This document shows, piece after piece, positions 53,324-63,615 of a stretch of 64,000 nt of DNA (position 1 is its first letter; every line of letters begins with the position of its first letter). The stretch lies in NCBI GenBank assembly GCA_949825045.1, contig OX463822.1:34846703-34910702 (forward strand), written 5' to 3'. Source of the DNA: Argyresthia goedartella (Eukaryota > Arthropoda > Insecta > Lepidoptera > Argyresthiidae). The position numbers and the translations under genes were made by a program. The notes under the pieces are model-generated. The model had not been told where the DNA came from. It worked only from the letters and a program-made list of their open reading frames with translations, and did no database searches.

Positions 53324-54077
53324 TGAAACAGTGAGACTCTAACCTGACCAAAAGAGATTGTTGGCAGGCTCAAGATACGTTTATTAATCACAGGGTCGTG
53401 AGTTGAATATTGGTGATATAGTTGAAACGCTGGATAGGGACTCGCCGGGAATTTGTAGACTTCAGCTCCTTGGTAGACTCAATCCAACTGGTTCACTTCT
53501 CCAGACGTCAACAAGTGATTTTGCGGTTAGCGCCAGGAGGATATTACTCCTCGGCGTGGAACCCTGGAAAGAGACCAGTGTGAATGATAGGAATACAAAA
53601 GCGCTACAGCGCCCAGCTATCAGGCGACGGCTCCCCACACGGAGACTTCCGACGAGGGCCCTAGGGTAATTAGGATCTAAGAGTGCCGCAGTCCAATAGA
53701 CACTGTATAGAAAAGGGAAATACATAGAGAGTATAAAATACACGAAAATAAGAAAGACTAACTACGAACCAATGCTTACCCATGGATTGGGGATAGTAGG
53801 GAAGTTTCATATCAACTACTGCACTTTACAGCAACTAAACATTCAGCTCCATTACAGTACTAAAAGGAATAACAGTACTAAAGGGACTAGCTCATCGCCG
53901 CAACTAAAGGCGTGACTTAAAAATTATTGATGCAGAAGATACAACCTCACGTTTCAGAGCTCAAATAATGTCTGCGTCAAAAAAAACAATCAGCTGCCAG
54001 ACGAGATTCCAGACCCGAATTTCCGAATTTCTATAGTTGTACTTTTTATCTGGCTAATCCGCCAGTAGCCAATATGG
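53324..54077 (-). mobile_element. Diverged, truncated solo LTR related to the 31557-34285 element
   Basis: Reverse-complement copy of that LTR: ends tgaaacagtgag...ttttggtca equivalents on the left and ttggctactggcggat equivalents on the right, cut at 54077 before the LTR start (about 30 bp missing). Only one unit of the 51-bp repeat is present; instead a 200-bp unrelated stretch (about 53567-53780) fills the position. No target duplication visible. Confidence 0.85.
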
Positions 54078-54477
54078 TCCTATAATATTATAAATAACCA
54101 CATGTAATAAAATATTGATGGAATAATGTACTCTGTGGTTAGAAATGCTTATGACTAACCTGTTGCAGAGCGTACAAAACATTTGCCCTGAGAGCAGTGG
54201 TGCTGCTAAAACAAAACACTCCAGACATCACAGGTTTGCTTTCTAAACCATAGATGACCCCACTCGTCATAGCGCTTTAGTTTCTGGAGCCAAGCACAAG
54301 CAAAGTATGTAGGAAAGTCACAATTTTCCCGGATATGTTGTAGTTGGTGAGATAGGTGGTTTGTGTGTTTGTTTCAGAACAGAGATCTTATTTGTCACAT
54401 CTGCCTACATTATTTAGGTATAGCGCATGTGTCTATATAGGCTCTAGGTATTTTGGGACCTAATTTTAAGTAATGTA
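54078..54477. other. Unassigned stretch
   Basis: No ORF or recognised repeat. Confidence 0.4.
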
Positions 54478-55263
54478 CCTAGTCGGTCCTTAAGTTCTGT
54501 CACAAGGTTTTTGATAGATAAAACTCAGCTATAAACTTTTTCTTATTCGTATTATACATGATTAAAAAGCTTATTTTATACGAATCAAATTGCAATACAA
54601 TACATATTGTACGATTATCGCAATATGACAAAAAACCTTATAACTTGAGACAATCGCGAACCCAAAACACGCCGCAACTGACAAAAATACCACTTACCAC
54701 AAATTTAATAAAAAAACAGTGTTCCAGATAACCAACAAGGTTTTTTTTATTTATTCTGAAACCTAGATTTTACACCATGCTTAACAACTAGCATTTGATT
54801 TTCTGTTAGCTTTCAGTTCCAACTGCTCCCAAAGTACTTTACGTACTTTTTACGTTTTCAGAAAAACGTATAAAAATGATCTTGTGGGCAACAAGTACAC
54901 TACGTAAAATGTGAATATGAAAATTAGTTTTACCCAGACTTAGTTATCTTATGCTTCAAAATGAAGGTAACGGGTTCAGGGAGGGTTCTGACTAAAATCT
55001 CATGTAAGTTTGAAAGGTTTTAAGAGTCATGGATAAAAGATAAAGTGAATCACGTCCGTATTTTTGATTGGGTAAAAAAGTGCAAAATCTCTGAAGAAAC
55101 TAGCATTTGTGTAATATGGCTTTAAGCATTTAAATCCAATAATCTTTCTAATTTATCAATATTTAATGAGCTATCAAACCATATATAGTATTAAATAAAA
55201 TAAAACTTGGTATTATTTACTATGCGGCAAAATATTTGTGACAGAACTTATGGACCGACTAGG
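54478..55263. mobile_element. MITE with maT-like terminal repeats
   Basis: The ends read CCTAGTCGGTCC(t/a)TAAG and continue TTCTGTCACAA on both sides, inverted, flanked by TA at 54476-54477 and 55264-55265. It is 786 bp long with no coding capacity. The terminal repeat shares AGTC(A/G)G..C.TAAGTTCTGTCACA with the DD37D element at 35745-37053, so it was probably moved by a transposase of that family. Confidence 0.88.
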
Positions 55264-55731
55264 TATATGTCACCGTAAGATTGTCAAAAACCGTTAGTTT
55301 ATAAAAGGCTTGTGTTTAAACGATTACCAAAAACGCACCTATTTTACTACCAATAAATTCGAAATGACTGCCAGAATGGATAAATGTCCACCAAATTGTG
55401 TTTGGATAAATGATCACCAAACTTCTTTTTATGTTTTGTGTACTTAAGTTTATGTTTTAAGTATTTTTAGTTGTTCTTACATGTTCAACCTAACACGAAG
55501 GATAAAGGGGGCTTCGCTTCTCTCACCCCCTTCACCCTTCACCTAAGCTACCGCAGTATTTTGCCCTGATTTTTTGCAACTTTTGGTGTTCATTTATCCA
55601 TTTTGGGTAGGAAAAAAATATTTTGGTGATCATTATATTTGTTGCCTTTATAAAATAACGCATTAGTTGTTAACTATCGACAAAATGTAAACCAGACCGA
55701 CAGGGTTTAGAATTTTGTTGTTTAGTTTATT
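55264..55731. other. Unassigned repeat-like stretch
   Basis: Contains cttacatgttcaacctaacacgaag (about 55477) and a similar phrase at 55737 (cttacatgtccacctaacac), so a short direct repeat. No gene recognised. Confidence 0.35.
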
Positions 55732-57068
55732 TTGATCTTACATGTCCACCTAACACGAAGACTATTAGAGTTAGGTAACCTAGGACACTGCGGCGAACTA
55801 GGATACCTGACGACCGACTGCACTAAAAGTCTATATCGCCAAAATGTGCAATGTGCCTACGATACAAAAAACAAACCACAATTTACAGGTAACATAGTTT
55901 GTCCGGCCAAAAAAACGCTGAGTACAGGTAAATAAACTCTATCGACTATGGTGGTGCCTAAGAGCGCCGTAGTATAAAATTTACGCAGCACTTTTACATA
56001 TAATTTATAAATTAAAATAGATGAATAAGTTAAATAATAATATAGATAATTTATTTAAAGTGACTCTCTTACCTGCCAGGCTGAGCAGTGGCTTCTTTAA
56101 TTCCCCAGCCTCTAAAGAAACTAAAAATTCTGCATCAAAACATCAGAAGCATAAGCCGCAAATTTGACAGTTTCTGTACACTTCTCGCACAAATTAACAA
56201 AGAGGCCGATGGCATTGTTTTGACTGAATGCTGGATGTCGTGCGTTCATAAAATACCGGCCACTGGACGGCTATTTCTCGCACAGTACGGACATGTATCA
56301 CAATCAGAATGATGGCGTTGTCATGTATATAAGTCACACTTAAAACCAATAATACGGTAATCGACACTTACCGAAGCCACGGGCCTAACTATCCAACTTG
56401 TTAACTCTACTCTAATTGTAGGTAGGTATCTACCGGCCTGACTCCTTCGAAAACGCTGATGGCTTCATTTACTCACTACAAAATTTACTAAAACACTATC
56501 AAAACGTCCGAAACGTTATCATAATTGGGGACATAAATATTGACCTAATTCCAAATAATAATGATAGCAACTCCAATACTTATGTAGACCAAAGAAGTCA
56601 CCAAAGAAGGACTATTTCTTGCATATGACACTCCAACCCGAGACAAAAAATGCTAGGATCATCTTGTCCTAAATAAAAAACTTAGGTCAAAGAATCTTAC
56701 AATTCAATCAACCATAACGGATCACTGTGCGACACTTTTCTGTCTTGACTGGGATATTACAGATAAAGATAAAGATAAAGATACATTTATTTGCTAAGAA
56801 CACGTGTCAAACAAGTTACATAAAATAAAAACATGCAACTTTTGATAGAGATATACAATATATTAGACCCAACATGTTCTGCTGATAGCAGCCTACAAAT
56901 TTGAGTGGACGGAAAAGTCTGGGCGCGGTTTTGTTTATAGTTTTAAAATAATTCAAAAACATTAAAATGTGGACATTACATCTACGGTAGATGGTCAAAA
57001 TTGTATTAGCTTAGTACGTTTATATTACATGATTGAGTCATTTAAATTAAAGATTATGTCAAAATAGA

Positions 57069-59996
57069 TTACAATTTATCACTTAAAAAGTCTTGTACAT
57101 TATAATAACATTTGTCAATGAGTAGTAATTTCAGCTTTTTCTTAAATAGATGTGAATTTAATTGTTTGTAACTCGTCGGTATTTTATTAAATATGATAGG
57201 CGCCATGCAAAATATGCTTTTGTGAAGTAATGCCGTTTTCGAGGAGAAAAGGCGCAGTCTTTCTTCGTCACGTCTATTTCGAGTCACCGTTTCGGAAAGG
57301 TGTGGAAATAGATGAGGGTTAGTTTTCACAAATGTTGCTACTTCGAGTATATACAATGACGGAAGTGTAAGAATTCGGTGCATGGTGAAAAGGGGCTTAC
57401 ATGATTCGATAGTCTTGATATGAAACATAGCTCGTAAGCATCGTTTCTGTATTTTGAAAGCTATTTCTTTGTCCGTTGAATTGCCCCAGAATATAATTCC
57501 ATATCTAAGGACTGATTCTACTAGTCCGTAATATGCCGTAAGTAATGCTTCTATGCTGACAATTGTTGACAGTTTGTGTAGAACATAGGAAGAACTGCTG
57601 TTTTTTTTTGTCATTTCATTAATGTGGTCTTTCCAGTTCAGTTTATTGTTTATTGTCAACCCCAAAAATTTGGTACTTTCAACTTCATTTATGGTATTGT
57701 TTTGATACGTTAATTTTATGTCATTATTTTTTGTCCTTTGGCTGAAGTGCATGATATTGGTTTTATTAAGATTAATTTTTAAATTATTGTTGTCAAGCCA
57801 TTTTATTATAGATGTCAGAGAATTATTTATGTCAAATTTGTAGTTACCGTCTTTATGCTTGATAGTAACTGTGCTGTCATCAGCAAATAGAGATATCGGA
57901 TGATTGATCGATTTTGGCATGTCATTAATATATATAATAAATAATAGCGGTCCTAAAACACTGCCCTGGGGCACGCCGTGAGTTGTTTTACGTGCTTTGG
58001 ATCTGTAAGATTCTTCTGTCTTTGTTTTATAGTTTAGCTTTGAAATTTCTGTAATTTGAAATCTATTTGTTAAGTATGAGCGTATTAAATCCAGAATGTT
58101 ACCTCTTATCCTGTAAGCGTCAAGCTTGTTTACTAAGATATTGTGGTCCACATAGTCAAACGCTTGTGTCATGTCGCAGTATATAGCACAGACTGGAGAA
58201 GTTTTATCCATTTGACACATAACATTTTTTAGGAATTCATATACTGCCATATTAATTGTTTTATTTCGACGGAAACCTTTTTGTTCGTCGCAAAGGATGT
58301 AATTTTTTTCTAAATATGTATTTAATTCATTGTAATAGTACTTTTCAAATATTTTAGAAAAAATGGAGATCAAGGCAATTGGTCTGTAGTACTCCATTAA
58401 TTCTTTATTTTCTTTTTTAAAAAGGGGCTTAACAAGTGTGAGCTTGAGATCCTGCGGAAATATGCCCATTTCTATGCTTTGATTTATAATATAGCTTAGC
58501 GGGTGACATATATATTCACCTACCGCCTTAATTATTTTTGTTGATATATCGTCTACACCCACACTATTTGTGTTTTTTAGATTTTTTATTATTTTATGAA
58601 TATCATAGGGTGAACTTGGTGCCATAAACATTGAGTTTGTTTGATTGTTTATGAGACGTGTCACTTTTTTCCCTGAATCCGGTACAGGTATAATTTTTTG
58701 AATAAAATAGTCATTAAAAGCTGTGGCTATATTTAATGGTTCTGTTATATGTGTGTCATTGATCTTTATTTTTGAGATTGGTTCTTTAGGAAGGTTGTGC
58801 CTCGTTTGATTAATTATTTGCCAAGTTGTTTTTAATTTATTTACTGATGTTTTTATCTTATTACTGTTTTGTGCCATTTTTGTCAGATATATGATTTTTT
58901 TAAATAATTTAGTATAGTTGTTAAGATTTAATTTATTTGTAATATTTGGTTGTAGTCTATATTTCCAAAGTAAGTCTTTCTTTTTTTTGCTGCATATTTT
59001 GATGCCTCGGGAGACCCATTTGGGTTTGGGACAAACCTTTATTATACATGTTTTTTTTGGAAAGCACAGGTCATAGAAAGTATTAAAATTGTCCATGAAT
59101 CTATTGTATGACAATGTAGGATTAGTAGCACTGTAAACGTCTGAGAAGGAAATTGATTTTATGCAATCTACAAATTTATTAATATTTTCCGTTCTGTAGT
59201 CTCTGTTTGTTTGGCGCCAGTATTTTAATTTTAGTGTTTTTTTGACTGGAATAGTTATAATTTGCGCAGTATGATCAGAGAGGCCGAATTCTAACACCTC
59301 AGTCTTACATTTTTTATAACTAATTGCAAAATTGTCTATGCAGGTTTTGCTAGCAAGGCGAGTAGGCTGCCTGATTGCCAATTTCATATTGTGATTGAGG
59401 AATAAACATTCCAGATCGAGAGTAATATTATTATTCTTTAGGACGTCAATATTAAAGTCTCCAGCTATTACAATTTTATGAGACTTTAGTTTAGAGGCAT
59501 AGTCTAACACTTTCTCTAGTCTTTTAAAAAATAGGTTCAAATTATTTTGCTTTGGAACTCTGTACACACAAATAACTATGATTTTAAGGTCAATTAGCTC
59601 CATTGCACAGCACTCAAATATGTTCATTAAGGACATTTTTGTAATTTCCGGGAGGTCTTTGTATTTATATTGCTTATGCACAAGTACACAAGATCCGCCT
59701 CGTTTGCTCTCATTTCTACTATAACATGCCGCCAGATCGTAGTTCGGTATATTTAAAAATAATTCCTGTCCTGTCATCATAAAATGTTCTGTTACACATA
59801 TGACATCTATGTTTATGTTTTTGTCTCTGAGTTCCTCTAGGTTAATCGTCAATAGGTCTGATTTATTTAAAAGCCCGGCTATGTTTTGATGAATTATGTT
59901 TAAAAATTTAGTCTCGAAAAAATATATTATTGTCCTTTCCAGTTGAATTATAATCTTTTTCTTGTATGTTAGTGTGGATTGAATAGCCCACCTCAA
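57069..59996 (-). CDS. LINE ORF2: endonuclease plus reverse transcriptase
   Basis: A 975-codon open frame. The endonuclease proper begins near residue 31 (LNIIHQNIAGLLNKSDLL) with VICVTEHFMM, GGSCVLVHKQY, IVIAGDFNIDVL, KTCIDNFAIS and FGLSDHTAQIITI. RT: EYYRPIALISIFSKIFEK, AIYCDMTQAFDYVDHNIL (first Asp), HGVPQGSVLGPLLF, LFADDSTVTIK (FADD box). The C-terminus reads SVLRYGIIFWGNSTDKEIAFK, LTLPSLYILEVATFV and FCMAPIIFNKIP, as in CR1-like elements. The first 30 residues overlap the end of ORF1 in another frame, so the true start is likely within that overlap. AT-rich, lysine-rich. Looks competent. Confidence 0.9.
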   Translation of the reverse strand: MRWAIQSTLTYKKKIIIQLERTIIYFFETKFLNIIHQNIAGLLNKSDLLTINLEELRDKNINIDVICVTEHFMMTGQELFLNIPNYDLAACYSRNESKRGGSCVLVHKQYKYKDLPEITKMSLMNIFECCAMELIDLKIIVICVYRVPKQNNLNLFFKRLEKVLDYASKLKSHKIVIAGDFNIDVLKNNNITLDLECLFLNHNMKLAIRQPTRLASKTCIDNFAISYKKCKTEVLEFGLSDHTAQIITIPVKKTLKLKYWRQTNRDYRTENINKFVDCIKSISFSDVYSATNPTLSYNRFMDNFNTFYDLCFPKKTCIIKVCPKPKWVSRGIKICSKKKKDLLWKYRLQPNITNKLNLNNYTKLFKKIIYLTKMAQNSNKIKTSVNKLKTTWQIINQTRHNLPKEPISKIKINDTHITEPLNIATAFNDYFIQKIIPVPDSGKKVTRLINNQTNSMFMAPSSPYDIHKIIKNLKNTNSVGVDDISTKIIKAVGEYICHPLSYIINQSIEMGIFPQDLKLTLVKPLFKKENKELMEYYRPIALISIFSKIFEKYYYNELNTYLEKNYILCDEQKGFRRNKTINMAVYEFLKNVMCQMDKTSPVCAIYCDMTQAFDYVDHNILVNKLDAYRIRGNILDLIRSYLTNRFQITEISKLNYKTKTEESYRSKARKTTHGVPQGSVLGPLLFIIYINDMPKSINHPISLFADDSTVTIKHKDGNYKFDINNSLTSIIKWLDNNNLKINLNKTNIMHFSQRTKNNDIKLTYQNNTINEVESTKFLGLTINNKLNWKDHINEMTKKNSSSSYVLHKLSTIVSIEALLTAYYGLVESVLRYGIIFWGNSTDKEIAFKIQKRCLRAMFHIKTIESCKPLFTMHRILTLPSLYILEVATFVKTNPHLFPHLSETVTRNRRDEERLRLFSSKTALLHKSIFCMAPIIFNKIPTSYKQLNSHLFKKKLKLLLIDKCYYNVQDFLSDKL

Positions 59997-61092
59997 TAAA
60001 CTTTTTTATATCCTTTACGATCTGCCGCATGCCATGTTTGTTAAGTTTGCCTGTGGTACTAGAAAACATATCCAGTGACAAATTCAGGTTCTTGTCCAAA
60101 AACCAGCAGTGCTTGTATGTTTCAACATCAAGGTATAGCAGATTTATGAATAGTTCAGCTCTATAATTAAACAGCAGAGCTCCACAGATGTACGTAGGTG
60201 GGCAAATTATTACATTTGTATGTGTTATTATTTCTAAAACACTTCTCAGTAATTGTATAATCTCTATGTAGTTTTGTGTTGTTCTGAAGTCTGATTCACC
60301 TAAGAGAATTATACAGAAATCTTCCTTTGTAAGATTGGACAATTTGAGTTCCATTCCCATTAGAAGTTCGGATATATGTGCTGATGGTTTCGAAAAGTGA
60401 CACAAAGAAAACTTTTCGGCAAATAAGTCTTCCAGATTTTGCAGGATGTTTCTGTTTCTGTCGCTAATTACACACAGTCTGGGTTTTCTTCTTATTTCAT
60501 TTGATTGGTCTGTTTGTATTTGCTTTTCAGAGTGCTTTTGTTTTTGTGCCTGATTCGTCACATCAGCATTACATCCAGTCTGTTTTATATGAGCTTTTTG
60601 TGAGGATGTAGCTTTTTTTGTTAGTTTTATTATTTCTCTGGCTTTTGCGTTTTGAGTTTCTTTTGCATCATTTGTAATTATAGAAGTCGAATTAGTGTTT
60701 TCAGATTCCACCTGGAGCTGTTTTTGAGCTTGCGATGTGATGTTTGATTGGCTTTTGTTTTTTGATGGAGTTCTTAGAGATGTAGGAGATGACGTAACCG
60801 TTTTAAGAAGTTGGTTTTGTCTTGTTAGTTCATAATTTTTTGCTCGCAATTCAGTGTTTTCTAGATTTAGCGTAGAAATTTCCTCATGAGCGCTTTGTAA
60901 TTCAATAGTTAATATTTTAATTCTTCCTTTCAATTGCTTTAATTCCTCGCTGTAATCGTCGTCGTCTGATATATTGGGTAGGCTACTTGCTGTGCCATCT
61001 AATGTCCGTTCCATTGCATGACTGTTATTTGATTCTGATTCTGAATGGTTGCGCTGGCGTCGAAACGTGATGTTTTCAAGGAAGTTCTGCAT
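59908..61092 (-). CDS. LINE ORF1 with coiled coil and SGNH-hydrolase-like domain
   Basis: A 394-residue ORF. Residues about 45-100 form a coiled coil (YSEELKQLKGRIKILTIELQ, ISTLNLENTELRAKNYELT). Residues 100-205 are low-complexity, Ser/Thr/Lys-rich. Residues about 205-370 follow the layout of SGNH esterases found in CR1 ORF1: PRLCVISDRN at the GDS position, IILLGESDF at the GGxND position and STTGKLNKHGMRQIV at the DxxHLN position. The catalytic Ser and His appear not to be conserved (ISDRN lacks GDS; GKLN for DxHLN), so it is probably a binding fold. Its stop lies 89 bp inside ORF2. ORF1 would coat the element RNA. Confidence 0.72.
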   Translation of the reverse strand: MQNFLENITFRRQRNHSESESNNSHAMERTLDGTASSLPNISDDDDYSEELKQLKGRIKILTIELQSAHEEISTLNLENTELRAKNYELTRQNQLLKTVTSSPTSLRTPSKNKSQSNITSQAQKQLQVESENTNSTSIITNDAKETQNAKAREIIKLTKKATSSQKAHIKQTGCNADVTNQAQKQKHSEKQIQTDQSNEIRRKPRLCVISDRNRNILQNLEDLFAEKFSLCHFSKPSAHISELLMGMELKLSNLTKEDFCIILLGESDFRTTQNYIEIIQLLRSVLEIITHTNVIICPPTYICGALLFNYRAELFINLLYLDVETYKHCWFLDKNLNLSLDMFSSTTGKLNKHGMRQIVKDIKKFIEVGYSIHTNIQEKDYNSTGKDNNIFFRD

Positions 61093-61149
61093 TTTTACTC
61101 GACTTATAGATTGAAGTACGATCTCAGTTGAAAATTGAGCAACAAAAAA

Positions 61150-61225
61150 TGGTCACGTCACCTTGGGCTCGAACCCACGTTTCTTATTCAACGGCGTATT
61201 AAGTCGAACGCTTAGCCGACTCCAC
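61150..61225 (-). other. tRNA-like block in LINE leader
   Basis: The minus strand starts agcggtggtggagtcggc (A-box match TGGTGGAGTCGG), has a possible anticodon arm, and contains GGGTTCGAGCCC, a perfect B box, about 40 bp later. It ends about 60 bp before the ORF1 ATG at 61092. It is not a usable tRNA (no CCA-end stem, extra bases) but has the spacing of an RNA polymerase III internal promoter. It may be part of the LINE, or a SINE head captured there. Confidence 0.6.
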
Positions 61226-63307
61226 CACCGCTGTTACTGCTATCTGTTGCCAATTTGTGAATACACTTCTTTTATGTATAGATAAAGAATGTCAAGGTTA
61301 CGATTTACGATCTAGGTGAGGATGAGTCATCGAATGGAGCTTGCACAACACAAATAGTAACCGATTAACCGTCACCCTGGACACTTTATTTTGGATAATT
61401 CAGTACTTCTACTCTTCACATTTATACAATCAATATCTCGTTTTAATCCACTTTAGTTTATGGTTCAGATAGTCTACTTTGTTTGCGTAAATATGTTGTT
61501 TTTTACTGTTTTTATTAAAAAAACTTGCCGAGCTACGCGTACGGTGTCTATTATTCGCGCCAGACGACATCACACTACAATCCCTGCAATACCAACAAAA
61601 ACATAAATTGTCTAAACATCGATAAGATCGTAGAGGAATTTAAATCCTATGATCTCTCCCATTTATATCTGATGGAAGATCCCGATGAAGCCTTAAATAA
61701 CCTGATAACTCTCTTAAAAGCAGCTGCAAAATACAGCTCATATAAACACAAAATTCCTTATAGTAAAATTATAAGAAAACCCTGGATGACAACCGATCTT
61801 CTTCGCTGCGTCCGAAACCGTGGTAATTTGCACAAACTAGTAAAAAATCACCCAGATAACACTATTCTATCAACCACCTATCAACGCTATCGTTAGTTCT
61901 GTTATTCTCTCATTAAAAAATAAGACGTAAATATGACAATAACTTATTAGTTTCTGCAGGCTCCAACAACAATAAAATCCATATTGAACCTTGAAAAAAT
62001 TAAAGGCTCATCTATAGAACTTCTGTCATTAAATTGCTCTGAGAAAAATGCTATAAATGAATTTAATATGCTCTTCAATAATGTTGGAAAAAACCTTTCT
62101 GATGCTATTCCACCCAGCCCTCCGCTACCCCCGGAACCAAAACATCTTTCAAATAACCCCTTACAGTCTTTCGCATTACTTGAGACATCTGAACATGAAA
62201 TAGAATCACATATTTTGGTACTAAAAACTCGGTTACTAAACCGTATTAAAAATCGGTTAAAGACCCCTTTGTTTCCTTACTAACCCACATTAACAACAAC
62301 TGCATGCATAAAGCAACTTTTCCCTCCGATATGCCCTATACACAAGGCTGGTGATAGAAGGCAGGCCTATCTCAATACTAACTACCTTATCTAAACTATT
62401 TGAAAGAATAATAAACAATAGATTAGTAAAATTTCTCAAACAAAATAACTTTCTGTCAATTAACCAATATAGTTCTCGATCAGGTAAATATGCGAATGAC
62501 GCACTTTTAGCTTTTACAAATGCAATTCCTTGATGAAAATGAAAAATGTCTCACTATTTACCTGGACTTAGCGAAATCTTTCGGCACAGTGTTTAACCCA
62601 CTTCTCCTCAATAAACTTGAATCAACGTTTATAAGGGGAACTCAACTTAGTCTATTCGAAAGTTACTTGTCAAAAATAACTCAACTAGTCAAAATAGATG
62701 TGCATGTTAGTGATGATCTCTCGGTTTCTTATGGAGTCCCTCAGGGCAGTACGCTCGGCCCTACACTGTTCCTATGTTAAATAAATGATATATGCGATGT
62801 AAACCTTCCATAATGTAAAATTGTCTCCTACGCTGATCACAGCGCCCTCACACATAGCTGATACATGGACAGATGCCTTCTCCTAGTAGCTCAAAAGGGC
62901 TTCAACTACGTTTCACATTGACTAGCAGCTAATTTTATCTAACACTGAATTCAGATAAAACCACATATATGATGTTCGCAATTGTAAATTCACACATGCT
63001 TCACACGGGCTTCATGCGGTGATATTTTCCAAAACTTGAATATTATCTCCCATAAATGCTCCTACCCACCTAACAATACCTGCACATTTCCTCAAATTTT
63101 AAGCACCAATTCAACTAAATATCTTGTTGTAATAATATATTGCAACCTAAATTTTAGAGAACAAGCGCATAATCTATCCAAACGTATTAGGAAACCAGCC
63201 TATGTCTTTATGCAGCTTCAACATGCTGCAAGTGACAAATTAACTAGACAAATATACAAGGCTCTAGTCCAATCATTAGTGATATATGTTATCACATTCT
63301 GGGGTGG

Positions 63308-63453
63308 ATCCCCAAAGACTCATATACTAGCTGTCGAACAATTAGTCTATTCAAACCATAAAGGTTCCCAACCCAATTGTATCCCCAAAGACTCATATAC
63401 TAGCTGTCGAACAATTAGTCTATTCAAACCATAAAGGTTCCCAACCCAATTGT
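63308..63453 (+). repeat. Exact 73-bp tandem duplication in LINE ORF2
   Basis: 63308-63380 and 63381-63453 are identical (atccccaaagactcat...caattgt). As 73 is not a multiple of three it shifts the already decayed LINE frame. Exact identity means it is very recent, or an assembly artefact. Confidence 0.92.
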
Positions 63454-63615
63454 ACATATTACATACCGCACTGAAACAACACTCTCTTACTCCTTACACA
63501 TGAATGAAATCAGTAAAAACCGGCGAAATATTGCCATTTGCCCTGCTGCCAGAAGCAGAACTTTCTTCTTAGACAGATTCCTCGAATTTCAAGGAATCAG
63601 ACTCTACACATAATA

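Larger units (their letters stand above)
56756..61520 (-). mobile_element. Minus-strand LINE with intact ORFs and (TCTTTA)n tail
   Basis: On the minus strand: leader with a tRNA-like block (61225-61150), ORF1 (61092-59908), ORF2 (59996-57069), 3' UTR and a tail of tcttta repeats ending at about 56756. Both ORFs are uninterrupted, which among the LINEs here is shared only with the 3999-8527 element. The 3' end is sharp against the host LINE frame; the 5' end lies between about 61250 and 61580 and is not fixed. No target duplication found. Confidence 0.82.
55732..63615 (+). pseudogene. Old plus-strand LINE, split by a minus-strand LINE
   Basis: A zinc-knuckle ORF1 tail (55740-55930: GHCGELGYLTTDCTKS, GNIVCPAKK) is followed by an endonuclease (56115-56755: KILHQNIRSISRKFDSFC, GIVLTECWMSC, then after shifts IIIGDINIDLI and TITDHCATLF). 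After the insertion 56756 to about 61520 it resumes: linker (61580-61896, IRKPWMTTDLLRCVRNRGNL), RT pieces (62351-62780: RPISILTTLSKLFERIINNR, YLDLAKSFGTVFNP, GVPQGSTLGPT) and C-terminus (63036-63612). The first catalytic motif has KSFGTV for KAFDTV, so a catalytic Asp is lost. Many stops. Confidence 0.78.
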
